Position numbers and translations under genes: made by a program. From the NCBI RefSeq assembly GCF_025499425.1, contig NZ_JAIMCB010000005.1, positions 305,464-369,463 on the forward strand: a DNA stretch of 64,000 nt, given 5' to 3'. This DNA comes from Acidiferrimicrobium sp. IK (GTDB taxonomy: Bacteria; Actinomycetota; Acidimicrobiia; Acidimicrobiales; Palsa-688). How positions within the stretch are numbered: position 1 is the stretch's first letter; every line of letters begins with the position of its first letter. Below the pieces are notes generated by a model. The model searched no databases. It had not been told where the DNA came from and saw nothing but the letters and a program-made list of their open reading frames with translations. Below, piece by piece: positions 50,575-60,790 of the stretch.

Positions 50575-52476
50575 TCACCGCCCCGCCTCCGCCTCCCCGG
50601 CCAGCGCCAGCCACTCCTCCTCGGCGTCGTCGAGCTGCCCTTGGATCTCGGCCAGCGCCGAGCCGACTCGGGCCATCTCCACGTGGTCGCCGGCAGCCGC
50701 CATCTCCTCCGCCAGGCGGTCCCGCTGCCGCTCGAGGCGGCCGATCAGCTTCTCGGTCTCCCGGAGCCGGAAGCTGAGGGTGCTCGCCGAGCGCCCCCCG
50801 CTCCCGCCACCTGCCGCACCTGAGCGGCTGCCGGCGCCCGCCGCCCCGGCTGGCGAACCCCCGGACCGCGCCGGCGAGCCCGCGGCCCGCGCCGGCGAGC
50901 CCGCAGCCCGCGGCGGGGCTCCTCCGCCGGCCACCGACGGCGTGCGGCCGCCTCCCGCCCGGTCGGCCGCCACCGGCACCCCGCTGGCCGCCAGCCAGCC
51001 GGCCAGCCCGCCGGCGACCTCTTGCACCCCGCCGTCGGCGCCTACGGCGACGACGTGCTCGGTGGCCCGCTCCAAAAACGCCCGGTCGTGGCTGACCGCC
51101 ACTAGCGCGCCGGGCCAGTCCTCGAGGAACTCCTCGAGGACCCGCAGCGTGTCGAGGTCGAGGTCGTTGGTCGGCTCGTCGAGGAACAAGACGTTCGGCC
51201 GGGCGGCCAGCACGCTGAGCAGCTGCAGGCGCCGGCGCTCGCCGCCGGACAGCGTGGCGACCCGGGCCCAGGGCAGGTCACCGGTGAACCAGAACCGCTC
51301 CATCAGCAGATTGTCCTCCGGGGTGCCCGGCACCCGGGCCGGGCCGGCGACGACGTCGCGGACCCGGGCGCTTGGGTCCAGGTCGGCGCCGTGCTGGTCG
51401 TAGACGCCCATCACGACCGTCGGGCCCCGCTCGACGCGGCCCGACGCCGGGGGGCGCCGGCCGGCGAGCACGTCGAGCAGGGTGGTCTTACCGGCCCCGT
51501 TGGGGCCGACGACCCCGAGGCGGTCTCGGCGGTCGAGGGAGAGGGTCACGTCCTTGAGGACCAGGGGACCGTCGGGGTCGTAGCCGGCCGACGCGTGCTC
51601 CACTTCGATCACCTTGTCGCCCAGCCTGGGCGTACCGAAGTGCAAGTCCAGGTCCCCCCGCCGGGCCGGTTCGGCGGGCCGCGCCGCGAGCAGCGCCTCG
51701 GCGGCCGCGATCCGGGCCTGCGGCTTGCGGGTCCGAGCCGGGGCGCCGCGGCGCAGCCACGCGGCTTCCCGCCGGGCCAGGTTGCGCCGGACCGCCTCCC
51801 CGGTGGCCGCCCGCTCGTCCCGCTCGGCTCGGGCGTCTAGGTAGGACGCGTAGCCGCCTTCGTGGACGTAGGCGGATCCGCGGTCGAGCTCCAGCATGCG
51901 GGTGGTCAACCGGTCGAGGAGGTGGCGGTCGTGGGTGACGAGCACCAAGCCGCCCCGGTGACCCGCCAGGCGGTCCTCCAGCCAGGTGATGGCGGCCAGA
52001 TCCAGGTGGTTGGTGGGCTCGTCGAGGATCAGCAGCTCCGCCGGCTGGACCAGGACCCGGGCCAGCGCCACCCGCTTGGCCTGCCCCCCCGACAGCTGCG
52101 ATACGTCGGCATCGGCCAGGGCGGCCATGCCCAGGCGGTCCAGGACCGCGTCGACCTCCCAGTCACCGCCGCCTACCGCGCCGGTCCCGGCGCCGCTGCC
52201 CGCCGCGCCGGCGCTGACCGCGGCTCGCACCGTCCCGGCCGGCAGCGCCGCCCGCTGGTCGAGGAACCCGACTCGCGCCCCTCGCCCCTTGCGCACGACG
52301 CCGCTTTCGGGTTGGTCGACGCCGGCGAGCAGCCGTAGGAGCGTGGACTTGCCGGTCCCGTTGATGCCGACGACCCCTAGGCGGTCCCCGTCGGAGACGG
52401 TGACCGACAGGTCCTCGAACAGCGGCCGTCCGGGACGGACGGCCGACACTCCTGCGACATCGACGAGCACGGCCAC
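50575..52476 (-). CDS. ABC-F ATPase (Uup-like)
   Basis: Soluble tandem-ATPase translation factor or stress protein; no membrane domain. 633 residues, GTG start. Two NBDs: GINGTGKSTLL, SGGQAKRVALAR, LILDEPTNHLDL; and GPNGAGKTTLL, SGGERRRLQLL, LFLDEPTNDLDL. The interdomain linker (YLDARAERDERAATGEAVRRN) is short-arm type, and a C-terminal coiled coil (ETEKLIGRLERQRDRLAEEM) is that of Uup. Before it lies a Gly/Ser/Pro/Ala tract (AGSPARAAGSPARSGGSPAG) encoded by imperfect ~21-bp DNA repeats. Confidence 0.9.
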   Translation of the reverse strand: MAVLVDVAGVSAVRPGRPLFEDLSVTVSDGDRLGVVGINGTGKSTLLRLLAGVDQPESGVVRKGRGARVGFLDQRAALPAGTVRAAVSAGAAGSGAGTGAVGGGDWEVDAVLDRLGMAALADADVSQLSGGQAKRVALARVLVQPAELLILDEPTNHLDLAAITWLEDRLAGHRGGLVLVTHDRHLLDRLTTRMLELDRGSAYVHEGGYASYLDARAERDERAATGEAVRRNLARREAAWLRRGAPARTRKPQARIAAAEALLAARPAEPARRGDLDLHFGTPRLGDKVIEVEHASAGYDPDGPLVLKDVTLSLDRRDRLGVVGPNGAGKTTLLDVLAGRRPPASGRVERGPTVVMGVYDQHGADLDPSARVRDVVAGPARVPGTPEDNLLMERFWFTGDLPWARVATLSGGERRRLQLLSVLAARPNVLFLDEPTNDLDLDTLRVLEEFLEDWPGALVAVSHDRAFLERATEHVVAVGADGGVQEVAGGLAGWLAASGVPVAADRAGGGRTPSVAGGGAPPRAAGSPARAAGSPARSGGSPAGAAGAGSRSGAAGGGSGGRSASTLSFRLRETEKLIGRLERQRDRLAEEMAAAGDHVEMARVGSALAEIQGQLDDAEEEWLALAGEAEAGR

Positions 52477-52522
52477 CCGGTGCAGTGTGGCGAGCCCACC
52501 CCGCTACCGGCAAGACGGCCGC

Positions 52523-52570
52523 CCGGCCCGGATAGAAGCCGGGCCGGCTGGCCGGCTAGAAGCCGGCCAG
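52523..52570. terminator. Two tandem perfect GC hairpins
   Basis: Stem 1: CCGGCCCGG (52523-52531) with CCGGGCCGG (52539-52547), loop ATAGAAG. Stem 2: CTGGCCGGCT (52548-52557) with AGCCGGCCAG (52561-52570), loop AGA. They sit between the stop of the acyl-CoA dehydrogenase and the start of the ABC-F gene on the same strand. A terminator or RNA-stabilising element. Confidence 0.6.
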
Positions 52571-52581
52571 CCTGGCCGGCG

Positions 52582-53808
52582 CTACTGGTCGGGCCGGTCG
52601 CTGAACGGCCGGGCCTTGTCGACCCGCGGCTCGGGGGGAAGCCCGAGCACCCGTTCACCGAGGATGTTGTGCTGGATCTCGTCGGTCCCGCCCCGGATCG
52701 ACAGGGAAGGCGACACCAAGAACATGGTCTGCCACGCGTCGGGCGCGCCGGCCGGCGACGCGGCCGTCGGCTGGTAGACGGTGGCGGCGGGGCCTTCGAG
52801 GTCGAGCGCCAGGGCGGCGGTCGCCTTGACCATCCTGGTGGTCTGGATCTTGGCCCCGGAGTCCTCCGGCCCGGGCGCCTTGCCGGCCTGGCGGGCCGCG
52901 GCGGCCCGCAGCGCCGACATCTGGTTGACCCGCAACTGCACGATCCGCTGCACCAGACGGTCCCGCTCCACCGGCCGGCGCTCGACGCGGTTGGCCCGAC
53001 CGAGGGCGATCAAGCGGTCCACGGTGATCCCCTGGTCGCCGGCCAGCGAACCCCGCTCGAAGCTCAAGCAGGTGATCCCGACCTTCCAGCCCCGCCCCTC
53101 CTCGTCGATGCGGTCGGCATCGGGCACGACCACGTCGTCGAGGAACACCTCGTTGAAGTGGGCGTCGCCGTTCATCTGCACCAGCGGGCGGACCGTGACA
53201 CCCGGAGACGACAGGTCGATGGCGAACGCGGTGATGCCGGCGTGCTTGGGCACCGACGGGTCGGTCCGGGCCAGCAGCAGCCCCCACTGCGAGTAGTGGG
53301 CGCGGCTGGTCCACACCTTCGACCCGCTGACCCGCCACCCGTCGCCGTCGCGCACCGCCTTGGTCTTGACGTTCGCCAGGTCGCTTCCGGCGTCGGGCTC
53401 CGAGAACATCTGGCACCAGATCTGGCTGCCGTCGCGTATCCCCGGCAGCCACCGGGCTTTTTGCTCCTCCGAGGCGTGGGCCAAGATGGTCGGGCCGATC
53501 AGCTCCAAGCCGACCAGGAACGGGTACATGTCCGGCGCGTCGAATTCGGCCACCACCTCTCGCACGACGTCGGCTTCGTCGCCGGCGAGGCCCATCCCGC
53601 CGTGCTCGGTCGGCCATGACGGCACCGCCCACCCGCCGTCGGCCAGCAGCTTCAAGTAGCGCCGGCCCGACTCGAAGTCGTCGCTGCCGGCGCCGAGCAC
53701 CAGTCCCGCGGCGGCGGGGTCGCGCACCTCCAGGCGCGATGCCAGCGCGGCGCGAACCTCGGATCGAAGCGACGCGAAGCGGTCCTCGTCACCTGCAGGA
53801 TCGGTCAT
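52582..53808 (-). CDS. Acyl-CoA dehydrogenase (second copy)
   Basis: 408 residues from ATG 53808, whose ATGA overlaps the ferrochelatase stop. Blocks: WPTEHGGMGLAGDEADVV, WCQMFSEPDAGSDLANVKT, GSKVWTSRAHYSQWG, SFERGSLAGDQGIT, and GGTDEIQHNILGERVLGLPPE. Closest in style to long-chain or hopanoid/steroid FadE proteins, but the substrate cannot be read. Coupling to hemH is unusual and may be lineage-specific. Confidence 0.88.
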   Translation of the reverse strand: MTDPAGDEDRFASLRSEVRAALASRLEVRDPAAAGLVLGAGSDDFESGRRYLKLLADGGWAVPSWPTEHGGMGLAGDEADVVREVVAEFDAPDMYPFLVGLELIGPTILAHASEEQKARWLPGIRDGSQIWCQMFSEPDAGSDLANVKTKAVRDGDGWRVSGSKVWTSRAHYSQWGLLLARTDPSVPKHAGITAFAIDLSSPGVTVRPLVQMNGDAHFNEVFLDDVVVPDADRIDEEGRGWKVGITCLSFERGSLAGDQGITVDRLIALGRANRVERRPVERDRLVQRIVQLRVNQMSALRAAAARQAGKAPGPEDSGAKIQTTRMVKATAALALDLEGPAATVYQPTAASPAGAPDAWQTMFLVSPSLSIRGGTDEIQHNILGERVLGLPPEPRVDKARPFSDRPDQ

Positions 53809-54836
53809 GTCCCAGACCCTACCGGCCGCGCCGGGCGCCGAGCCGGGGCCGGGCAGCATCCCGGCGGGCACCGATCGGGCCACACCGCGCCGCCGGCTGA
53901 CAGTCGCTCGGAGCCGGGCCGCTCCGGCCCCAGCCGCTCGGAGACCAACTGGCGGACCATCTCCACGAAACGGGGGTCGGTTCCCGGGGTCCCGGCCCGC
54001 ACCATCCGCAGGCCCAGCTGGCGGGCCGTTTCCGCCGCTTGGGTGTCGAGGTCGAAGCGGACCTCCATGTGGTCGGAGGTGAACCCGATCGGCGCCACCA
54101 CCACCGCGTCGTGGTCGGGGGCCAGCGCGGCCAGGGCGTCGCGGACGTCTGGCTCCAGCCACGGGACCGACGGGGACCCCGATCGGCTCTGGAACACCAG
54201 CTGCCAGTCGGACTCCGCCACGCCGGCGCGGGCCGCGACCAAGCGGGCGGTGGTCCGCAGCTGCTCCTCGTACGGGCTCGACTTGGCCGCCGACACCGGC
54301 ACGCTGTGCGCGCTGAACAGCACCGGCGAGTCGGGCCCGGCGTCCGCCCGGGCGGCTCGCAGCTGGTCGGCGAGGGGCTCCACGAAACCAGGGTGGTTGA
54401 AGTACAACCGCAGCTTGTCGATCACCGGCGCGGCGGCACCGACCGCCGAGCGGGCCGCCTCGATGTCCTCCAGATACTGCCGGCAGCCGCTGTAGCCGCC
54501 GTAGGCAGAGGTCACGAACGCCAGCGCCCGACGCACCCCGTCCTCCGCCATCGCCGCCACCGTGTCGGCGAGCATGGGATGCCAGTTGCGGTTGCCCCAG
54601 TACACCGGCAGGGCCGGCCCGTGCGAGGCCAGGTCCGCCTCGATGGCGGCGATCAGCGCCCGGTTGTGCCCGTTGAGCGGGCTGACCCCGCCGAAGCGGT
54701 CGTACTGGCGGGCCACTTCGACCACCCGATCCTCGGGCACGTCCCGGCCCCGCAGCACGTTGCGGAGGAACGGCATCACGTCGTCGGGACCCTCCGGACC
54801 CCCGAAGGACACGACGAGGAGGGCGTCATAGGACAT
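53805..54836 (-). CDS. hemH: Ferrochelatase (actinobacterial coproporphyrin type)
   Basis: Inserts iron into coproporphyrin III (or protoporphyrin) in haem synthesis. 343 residues from ATG 54836 (MSYDALLVVSFGGPEGPDDV). Active-site strands FSAHSVPVSAAKSSPYEEQL (His), WQLVFQSRSGSPSVPWLEPD, and VVVAPIGFTSDHMEVRFDLD (Glu) are intact. The Cys cluster CPPGCC near the C-terminus fits the [2Fe-2S] site of actinobacterial ferrochelatases; the last ~15 residues are low complexity. The remnant of an IS607-type recombinase lies just upstream. Confidence 0.92.
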   Translation of the reverse strand: MSYDALLVVSFGGPEGPDDVMPFLRNVLRGRDVPEDRVVEVARQYDRFGGVSPLNGHNRALIAAIEADLASHGPALPVYWGNRNWHPMLADTVAAMAEDGVRRALAFVTSAYGGYSGCRQYLEDIEAARSAVGAAAPVIDKLRLYFNHPGFVEPLADQLRAARADAGPDSPVLFSAHSVPVSAAKSSPYEEQLRTTARLVAARAGVAESDWQLVFQSRSGSPSVPWLEPDVRDALAALAPDHDAVVVAPIGFTSDHMEVRFDLDTQAAETARQLGLRMVRAGTPGTDPRFVEMVRQLVSERLGPERPGSERLSAGGAVWPDRCPPGCCPAPARRPARPVGSGT

Positions 54837-54954
54837 GCCGACGAGCCTACGGACCGTTCCGAAACTTGTCTCATCTGTCATTTCCGACGAGGACGGGTTC
54901 GGGGCCACCTGTTGGCGGGTGGTGGTGACGGTCTTGTCTTGCTCGGGGCTGGTG

Positions 54955-55194
54955 CCGTCTTCGCAGTTCGTCGACGACCACCTGGCGGTCCAGATCGGCG
55001 CGCTGATCGCCCCAGGACACCCTGGCGTAAAACGCCACGCCGGCCCCGCCAGCCGGCGGCTCCCCGACCAGGATCATCCCCGTCGCCAACTGACCGGCCG
55101 ACACCGGCAGCGCACCGGCATGGAACCGGCCGCACCCGCCCTGGCGGCTCACGCCATTGACCCTCACCCACTCCGACAGCCTCACGACCACCAT
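54955..55194 (-). pseudogene. IS607-family serine recombinase remnant
   Basis: From ATG 55194 the frame reads VVVRLSEWVRVNGVSRQ (MerR-type helix-turn-helix start of IS607 TnpA), then FHAGALPVSAGQLATGMILV, and AFYARVSWGDQRADLDRQ, the YARVSSxDQ catalytic-Ser block. The 'TAYRW' segment is replaced and the rest of the ~190-residue protein is missing; the frame drifts to an unrelated stop at 54871. No tnpB is present. An old insertion-sequence scar between hemH and the PIG-L gene. Confidence 0.65.
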
Positions 55195-55325
55195 CATCAC
55201 AAGGGAGGTGTGACACCCATCCCCGATTGAGACACAACCACTCGCTCCGACGAACAGTTCACAACCCTGTCGGGAGCCGGGGGCGAGCCTCGACCGGCGC
55301 GAGGAAACGGTGAGGAAAGACGCCG

Positions 55326-56018
55326 TCATCGGGTGATCACCCGGCGGAAACCCTCGGCCAGGCGGCCGTCGGGGTACCCCGCTTGGGCCGCCGTCGCGCT
55401 CATCCACTCCCGCAGCCTGGCTTCGAGCCCGCCGCCCCGGTCGGTCTCCTGGCTGGTGTGCTCCCGCAGCGCGGCCAGCTTGCGCTCGAAGCTGTCGGTG
55501 ACGTCTACCCACGTGTCGGCGCCCGGGCCGCCCATCAGCCACACCTCGCCCACGGTGTGGGCCTCGAGGTCGGCCAGCTCCGGATACGCGAACGGGTTGC
55601 GGGCGTCGGGGTACACGGCGCGCACCGTCGCCTCCCCCACCGCCAGGTGATCGGGGTGGCTGGCGCCGATGCGGTCCCAGTTGCGTTCGGGGTTGTGGGT
55701 GACGATCCGCTCCGGGCGGACCTGGCGGATGACCCGGCTCAAGTCGATGCGCAGCGCGGTGGTCGGCTCCACCCGTCCGTCCTGCCAGCCGAGGAACCGG
55801 ACCTCTTCGACGCCGAGCTGCCGGCCTGCCGCGATCTGCTCGGCGTGGCGGATGGCGGGGATCTCGCTTCGGGGAACGGCCGGGTCGAAGCCGCCGGCGT
55901 CGCCGTCGGTGACGATGCAGTAGCTGACCTCGATGCCCTGCGAGGTCCACGAGGCGATGGTCCCGCCGGCGCCGAAGTCGACGTCGTCGGGATGGGCGGT
56001 GATGACCAGAGTGCGCAC
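55326..56018 (-). CDS. PIG-L family deacetylase
   Basis: Zinc-dependent N-deacetylase of the LmbE/MshB/GlcNAc-PI group. 230 residues, GTG start. ITAHPDDVDFGAGGTIASW gives the AHPDD metal motif; VTHNPERNWDRIGASHPDHLAVG gives the HPDH motif. It is shorter than MshB or Mca and lacks their C-terminal block, so mycothiol function is not claimed. The segment to its downstream neighbour carries the IS607 scar. Confidence 0.85.
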   Translation of the reverse strand: MRTLVITAHPDDVDFGAGGTIASWTSQGIEVSYCIVTDGDAGGFDPAVPRSEIPAIRHAEQIAAGRQLGVEEVRFLGWQDGRVEPTTALRIDLSRVIRQVRPERIVTHNPERNWDRIGASHPDHLAVGEATVRAVYPDARNPFAYPELADLEAHTVGEVWLMGGPGADTWVDVTDSFERKLAALREHTSQETDRGGGLEARLREWMSATAAQAGYPDGRLAEGFRRVITR

Positions 56019-56184
56019 CTTGGGAAGCTATCCGCCTCGCGGCGCGCAGTAAGATGGACGGGTTCGGGCTGACCAGATGGACAGGGCCAGACGGCCCCGG
56101 CTCGGCGGACATCGCGTGGTGGCTCTCTCAGAAGCGCCGCCCCAACCTGCCGATCCCGCACATCCCTCCAGCTACAGGAGCCCC

Positions 56185-57609
<1,425 letters not shown>

Positions 57610-57692
57610 CGCCGCGACGCCACCGCCCCCGCCCGCCCGGAGCGGCGCGAGGGCCGGTGGCGTAGGCGCCTCCCAGGCGCCATGCTGCAGTG

Positions 57693-58232
57693 ATGCGCAC
57701 CGGGGCCTACCCGGGGTCGTTCGATCCCCCGACCGTCGCCCACCTGGCGGTAGCCGACGCCGCCCGCCGCCAGGCCGGGCTGGACCGCGTCGACCTGATC
57801 ATCTCGCAGGTCGCGCTGGGCAAGGAGGACCGTCACGGCCCGGCCCCCTCGGCGCGCCTGGCGGTGCTCGAAGCGTGCCGGGCGTCGAGGCCGTGGCTGG
57901 GCGCCCGGCTGACCAGCGCCCGGCTGCTGGTCGACATCGCCGAGGGCTACGACGTTTTGATCGTCGGCGCCGACAAGTGGGCGCAACTCGTCGACCCGGC
58001 CTGGTACGGGGGGTCCCAAGCGGCCCGCGACGACGTGCTGCGCCGGGTGCCGGCGGTGCTGGTCGCCCCCCGGCCGCCTCATCCCCTCCCGGCGCCGTCC
58101 CCGCCCCGGGTCACTCTCCTCGAAGTGGACGTCGCCCACGGGCCGGTCTCGTCCACCGCGGTGCGGGCGGGACGGCTGGAGTGGATGGCCGACGAGGCCG
58201 CCGGGACCGGCCTTTGGGCCCCGAGGCGCTGA
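57693..58232 (+). CDS. NadD-like nucleotidyltransferase
   Basis: 179 residues from ATG 57693 (a GTG one codon earlier is possible). GAYPGSFDPPTVAHLAVADAA is the nucleotidyltransferase start, where the usual HxGH reads TVAH; YDVLIVGADKWAQL and the C-terminal VSSTAVRAGRL (ISSTxVR) follow. Shorter than typical NadD. May be a divergent nicotinate-nucleotide adenylyltransferase or a paralogue. Confidence 0.7.
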   Translation: MRTGAYPGSFDPPTVAHLAVADAARRQAGLDRVDLIISQVALGKEDRHGPAPSARLAVLEACRASRPWLGARLTSARLLVDIAEGYDVLIVGADKWAQLVDPAWYGGSQAARDDVLRRVPAVLVAPRPPHPLPAPSPPRVTLLEVDVAHGPVSSTAVRAGRLEWMADEAAGTGLWAPRR

Positions 58233-58343
58233 GCCCGCTCGCCGACGGCTGGCACCACCTCAGCTCCGGGCCGGGGATGCACCCTGACCGCTCGCTGCCG
58301 GCACTAGGGTTCCCCGGATGCCCGTGGCACCTCATCCGGGAAC

Positions 58344-58511
58344 GTGACCCTGCTGTTCGTCGGGCTCGGGATCCTCGTCCTGGCCCAGATCCTCGGGATC
58401 TACGCGCTGAAAACCCACAAAGCGGACCTGATCTTCGCGATGACGATGCTCGGCTTGTTCGTCGGCGCGGCGGTGTGCGGCGGGGTCGGCGCCTACCAGC
58501 AGCTGCGTTGA
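58344..58511 (+). CDS. Small two-span membrane protein, 55 residues
   Basis: GTG 58344 to TGA 58511. TLLFVGLGILVLAQILGIYA and LIFAMTMLGLFVGAAVCGG are two clear membrane helices linked by LKTHKADL, ending AYQQLR. A weak GGGA lies upstream. Its stop is one base from the GTG of the HAD gene, a spacing that implies translational coupling. No family recognised. Confidence 0.6.
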   Translation: MTLLFVGLGILVLAQILGIYALKTHKADLIFAMTMLGLFVGAAVCGGVGAYQQLR

Positions 58512-58512
58512 G

Positions 58513-59223
58513 GTGACGGAGGAGGCCCCCCAGCTGGTCATATTGGACTGCGACGGGGTGCTGGTCGACAGCGAGAAGCTGGCGGTGGAGATCGAGTCGG
58601 AGATGCTCACCGCCATGGGATGGCCGCTCAGCCCGCTCGACGTCCTAGAGCGCTTCGTCGGGCGCAGCGACGCCTACACCCTCCAGCAGATCGAGGCCGG
58701 CCTCGGACGTCGGGCCCCCGAGTGGCCGGCCCGGTACGCGGAGCGGCTCACCGCCGCGTTCCGCGCTCACCTCCGACCGGTCCCCGGGGTCGAGGCTGCC
58801 CTTGACGCGCTGCGCGTCCCGACTTGTGTCGCGTCGAGCGGACCGCACGAGAAGATCCGCCTGACCCTCGGCCTGACCGGGCTGCTCGAGCGCTTCGACG
58901 GGCGGATATTCAGCGCCACCGACGTCGCCCGGGGCAAGCCGGCCCCCGACCTGTTCCTCCACGCCGCGGCCGCGATGGGAGCGGACCCGTCGGCCTGCGT
59001 CGTCGTGGAGGACAGCCGGGCCGGCGTCGAGGCGGCCAGGGCCGCGGGGATGCGCTCCCTCGGCTTCGCCGGTGGGCTCACTCCTCGGGAATGGCTGGAG
59101 GGACCGGGGACCACCGTCTTCGAGGACATGGCTGACCTTCCCGGCCTGGTGACCGCTCCCCCGCCCTCCGGGCGCCCGCCGGCTCCACGTCGGGCGCCGC
59201 TCCGGCAGGGCGAGGCGGGCTAG
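58513..59223 (+). CDS. HAD-superfamily phosphatase (beta-PGM-like)
   Basis: 236 residues, GTG 58513. The nucleophile motif is DCDGVLVDSEKLAVE, a cap follows, then CVASSGPHEKIRLTLG, GKPAPDLFLHAAAAMG and VVVEDSRAGVEAARAAGM with the Mg-binding Asp pair. HAD class IA with a small helical cap, close to 2-deoxyglucose-6-phosphatase or phosphoglucomutase-like enzymes. Ends in a CTAG shared with the opposite-strand MDR stop. Confidence 0.85.
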   Translation: MTEEAPQLVILDCDGVLVDSEKLAVEIESEMLTAMGWPLSPLDVLERFVGRSDAYTLQQIEAGLGRRAPEWPARYAERLTAAFRAHLRPVPGVEAALDALRVPTCVASSGPHEKIRLTLGLTGLLERFDGRIFSATDVARGKPAPDLFLHAAAAMGADPSACVVVEDSRAGVEAARAAGMRSLGFAGGLTPREWLEGPGTTVFEDMADLPGLVTAPPPSGRPPAPRRAPLRQGEAG

Positions 59224-59795
59224 GGCACAAGAACGACTTTGCCGTGCGGTGCCCCTGACAGGCTGAGCTCGGCGGCGGCGCGCCACTCGGCGAGCGGGAA
59301 GCTCTTCGCCACCGGGACGGCGAGCTGGCCTGCGGCCGCGAGCCTGGCGTAGTCGGCCAGGAAGCCGGAGCTCGGGATGCCGCCCGCGGTCAGCAGCTCG
59401 TCGATGTTGACGCGTGCCCCCTGGCTGCGGGCCTCGTCGTGGTTGCTGATCGTGACGACGTGCTTCGGGTCTCCGGTGATCTCGATGAGCGCGGCGATCG
59501 CGCCTTGGTTCGGGCGTGAGGCGTCGAGGACGTGATCGATCGGCCCGTCGGCTAGTGACCGGACCCGCTCGACCATGCCCTCCCCGTACGGCGTTACCGT
59601 CGCCCCGAACCGCTCGAGGTCACCTGCGAACGTCGGCCCCGCGGTGGCCATCACCCGAGCGCCGCGACGCGGCGCCAGCTGCACGGCTGCGTAGCCGACC
59701 ATGCCGCCGGCCCCGTGGACCAACACGACCTCGCCTGCCTTCACGTTCATCACCTCAGGGGTCCACTGCGGGCTCTGCAGCACCATCGCCAGCAC
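59220..59795 (-). pseudogene. 5'-truncated MDR (quinone oxidoreductase-like) gene
   Basis: 191 residues, about half the normal length. The NAD(P)-binding half is intact: VVLVHGAGGMVGYAAVQLA, VLDASRPNQGAIAALIEITG, and the C-terminal FPLAEWRAAAELSLSGAPHGKVVLVP. The N-terminal GroES-like catalytic domain (~120 residues) is missing; upstream of the ATG at 59795 the sequence reads as unrelated non-coding DNA. A functional truncated protein is possible but a remnant is more likely. Confidence 0.65.
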
Positions 59796-60113
59796 GGCTG
59801 CTCAGCGGTCTCCTCTGCGCCTGAAGACGCCCCCCGGTTCGAGCGATCGGGCCGCGGCTTGCGACTGGCGGTTCGCGTCGGGCGGCGCGCTCCGCTGCCC
59901 TGCCGCTGCCGGCCCGGAAAGGGTCGCGGCCGCTTCCTCCAGACACCAACCGAGCGAGCGACGCGAGTCGAGGGCGGTAGCGAGGCGGCCGGAGGACGCC
60001 TCGTGGCTTGGGATCCCGAGAGACGTCACCGGCGGCACCCGGGCCCGCCGGCTCACGCACCGGCCTGCGGCCGCCAGCGCGCCCGGTCGGCCCGGTCGTT
60101 GCCGTCGCTCCGG
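59796..60113. other. Non-coding stretch upstream of the truncated MDR gene
   Basis: About 320 bp. No frame on either strand matches the missing MDR N-terminus or any other family. Probably the scar of the event that removed that domain. Confidence 0.5.
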
Positions 60114-60770
60114 TCAGGCCAGCGCGTCGAGGGCGGCGACGATGGCGGCTACCTCGGTGCGGGCGGTGTAGTCGGGGCACACGTCGACGAAGCGCACGAC
60201 ACGGTCGCGGTCGACGACGAGCACGGTCGGGCGCGGGAGGCGGGTGGAGCCCTCGGCGTTGACCTGGGCCAGGTCGACCCCGATCTGTCCCTGGGCGTCG
60301 AGCATCTCGTCGGTCTGCTGGAAGTCGATGCCGATCTTCCCGGCCAGGCGGCTGCCGGGATCGGACAGCACCGTGAAGGACAGCTCCGCTTTCTCGGCGG
60401 TGGAGAGGGATTGGTCGGGCGTCTGGGGGCTGATGGCCACCAGGCGGCCCGCGAAGCGGTCGATTTGGGGCAGCAGGTCGCGTTGGTAGGTGCGAAGCGC
60501 GACGTTGCAGTAAGGGCACCAGCCGCCTCGGTAGAAGACGACCACCGCCGGGCCGGTCGCCACGATCTCCTCCAAGCTGACCGGCTGTCCGGTGGCGTCG
60601 TCGAGGGTGAAGGAGTCGAGGCGGTCACCGACCTTGATGGCGCCGGCGGGGACCCCTTCGGCGACGAGGTCGACGGTCCCGCGGGCGAACGCCGCGAGGA
60701 TCTCGGCAGGCAGTCGCCCGGCGGCGGCCGCTTTGACCTGGTCGGACTGCTCGCGAATGGTGGTGGGCAT
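60114..60770 (-). CDS. Peroxiredoxin-like (AhpC/TSA) protein
   Basis: Thiol peroxidase family. 218 residues from ATG 60770 with TTAGGAG upstream. FYRGGWCPYCNVALRTYQRDL carries the redox CxxC of the 'peroxiredoxin-like' branch, and VGDRLDSFTLDDATGQPVSL begins the thioredoxin fold. Divergent from a TetR gene across twin operators, so it is probably repressed by that TetR protein and may respond to thiol or oxidant stress. Confidence 0.85.
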   Translation of the reverse strand: MPTTIREQSDQVKAAAAGRLPAEILAAFARGTVDLVAEGVPAGAIKVGDRLDSFTLDDATGQPVSLEEIVATGPAVVVFYRGGWCPYCNVALRTYQRDLLPQIDRFAGRLVAISPQTPDQSLSTAEKAELSFTVLSDPGSRLAGKIGIDFQQTDEMLDAQGQIGVDLAQVNAEGSTRLPRPTVLVVDRDRVVRFVDVCPDYTARTEVAAIVAALDALA

Positions 60771-60790
60771 GGGGGCTCCTAACGATTAAG

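Noticed and set aside
56050..56184. SAH riboswitch upstream of ahcY
   Set aside because: No recognisable core motif or pseudoknot; only a plain leader with a possible -10.
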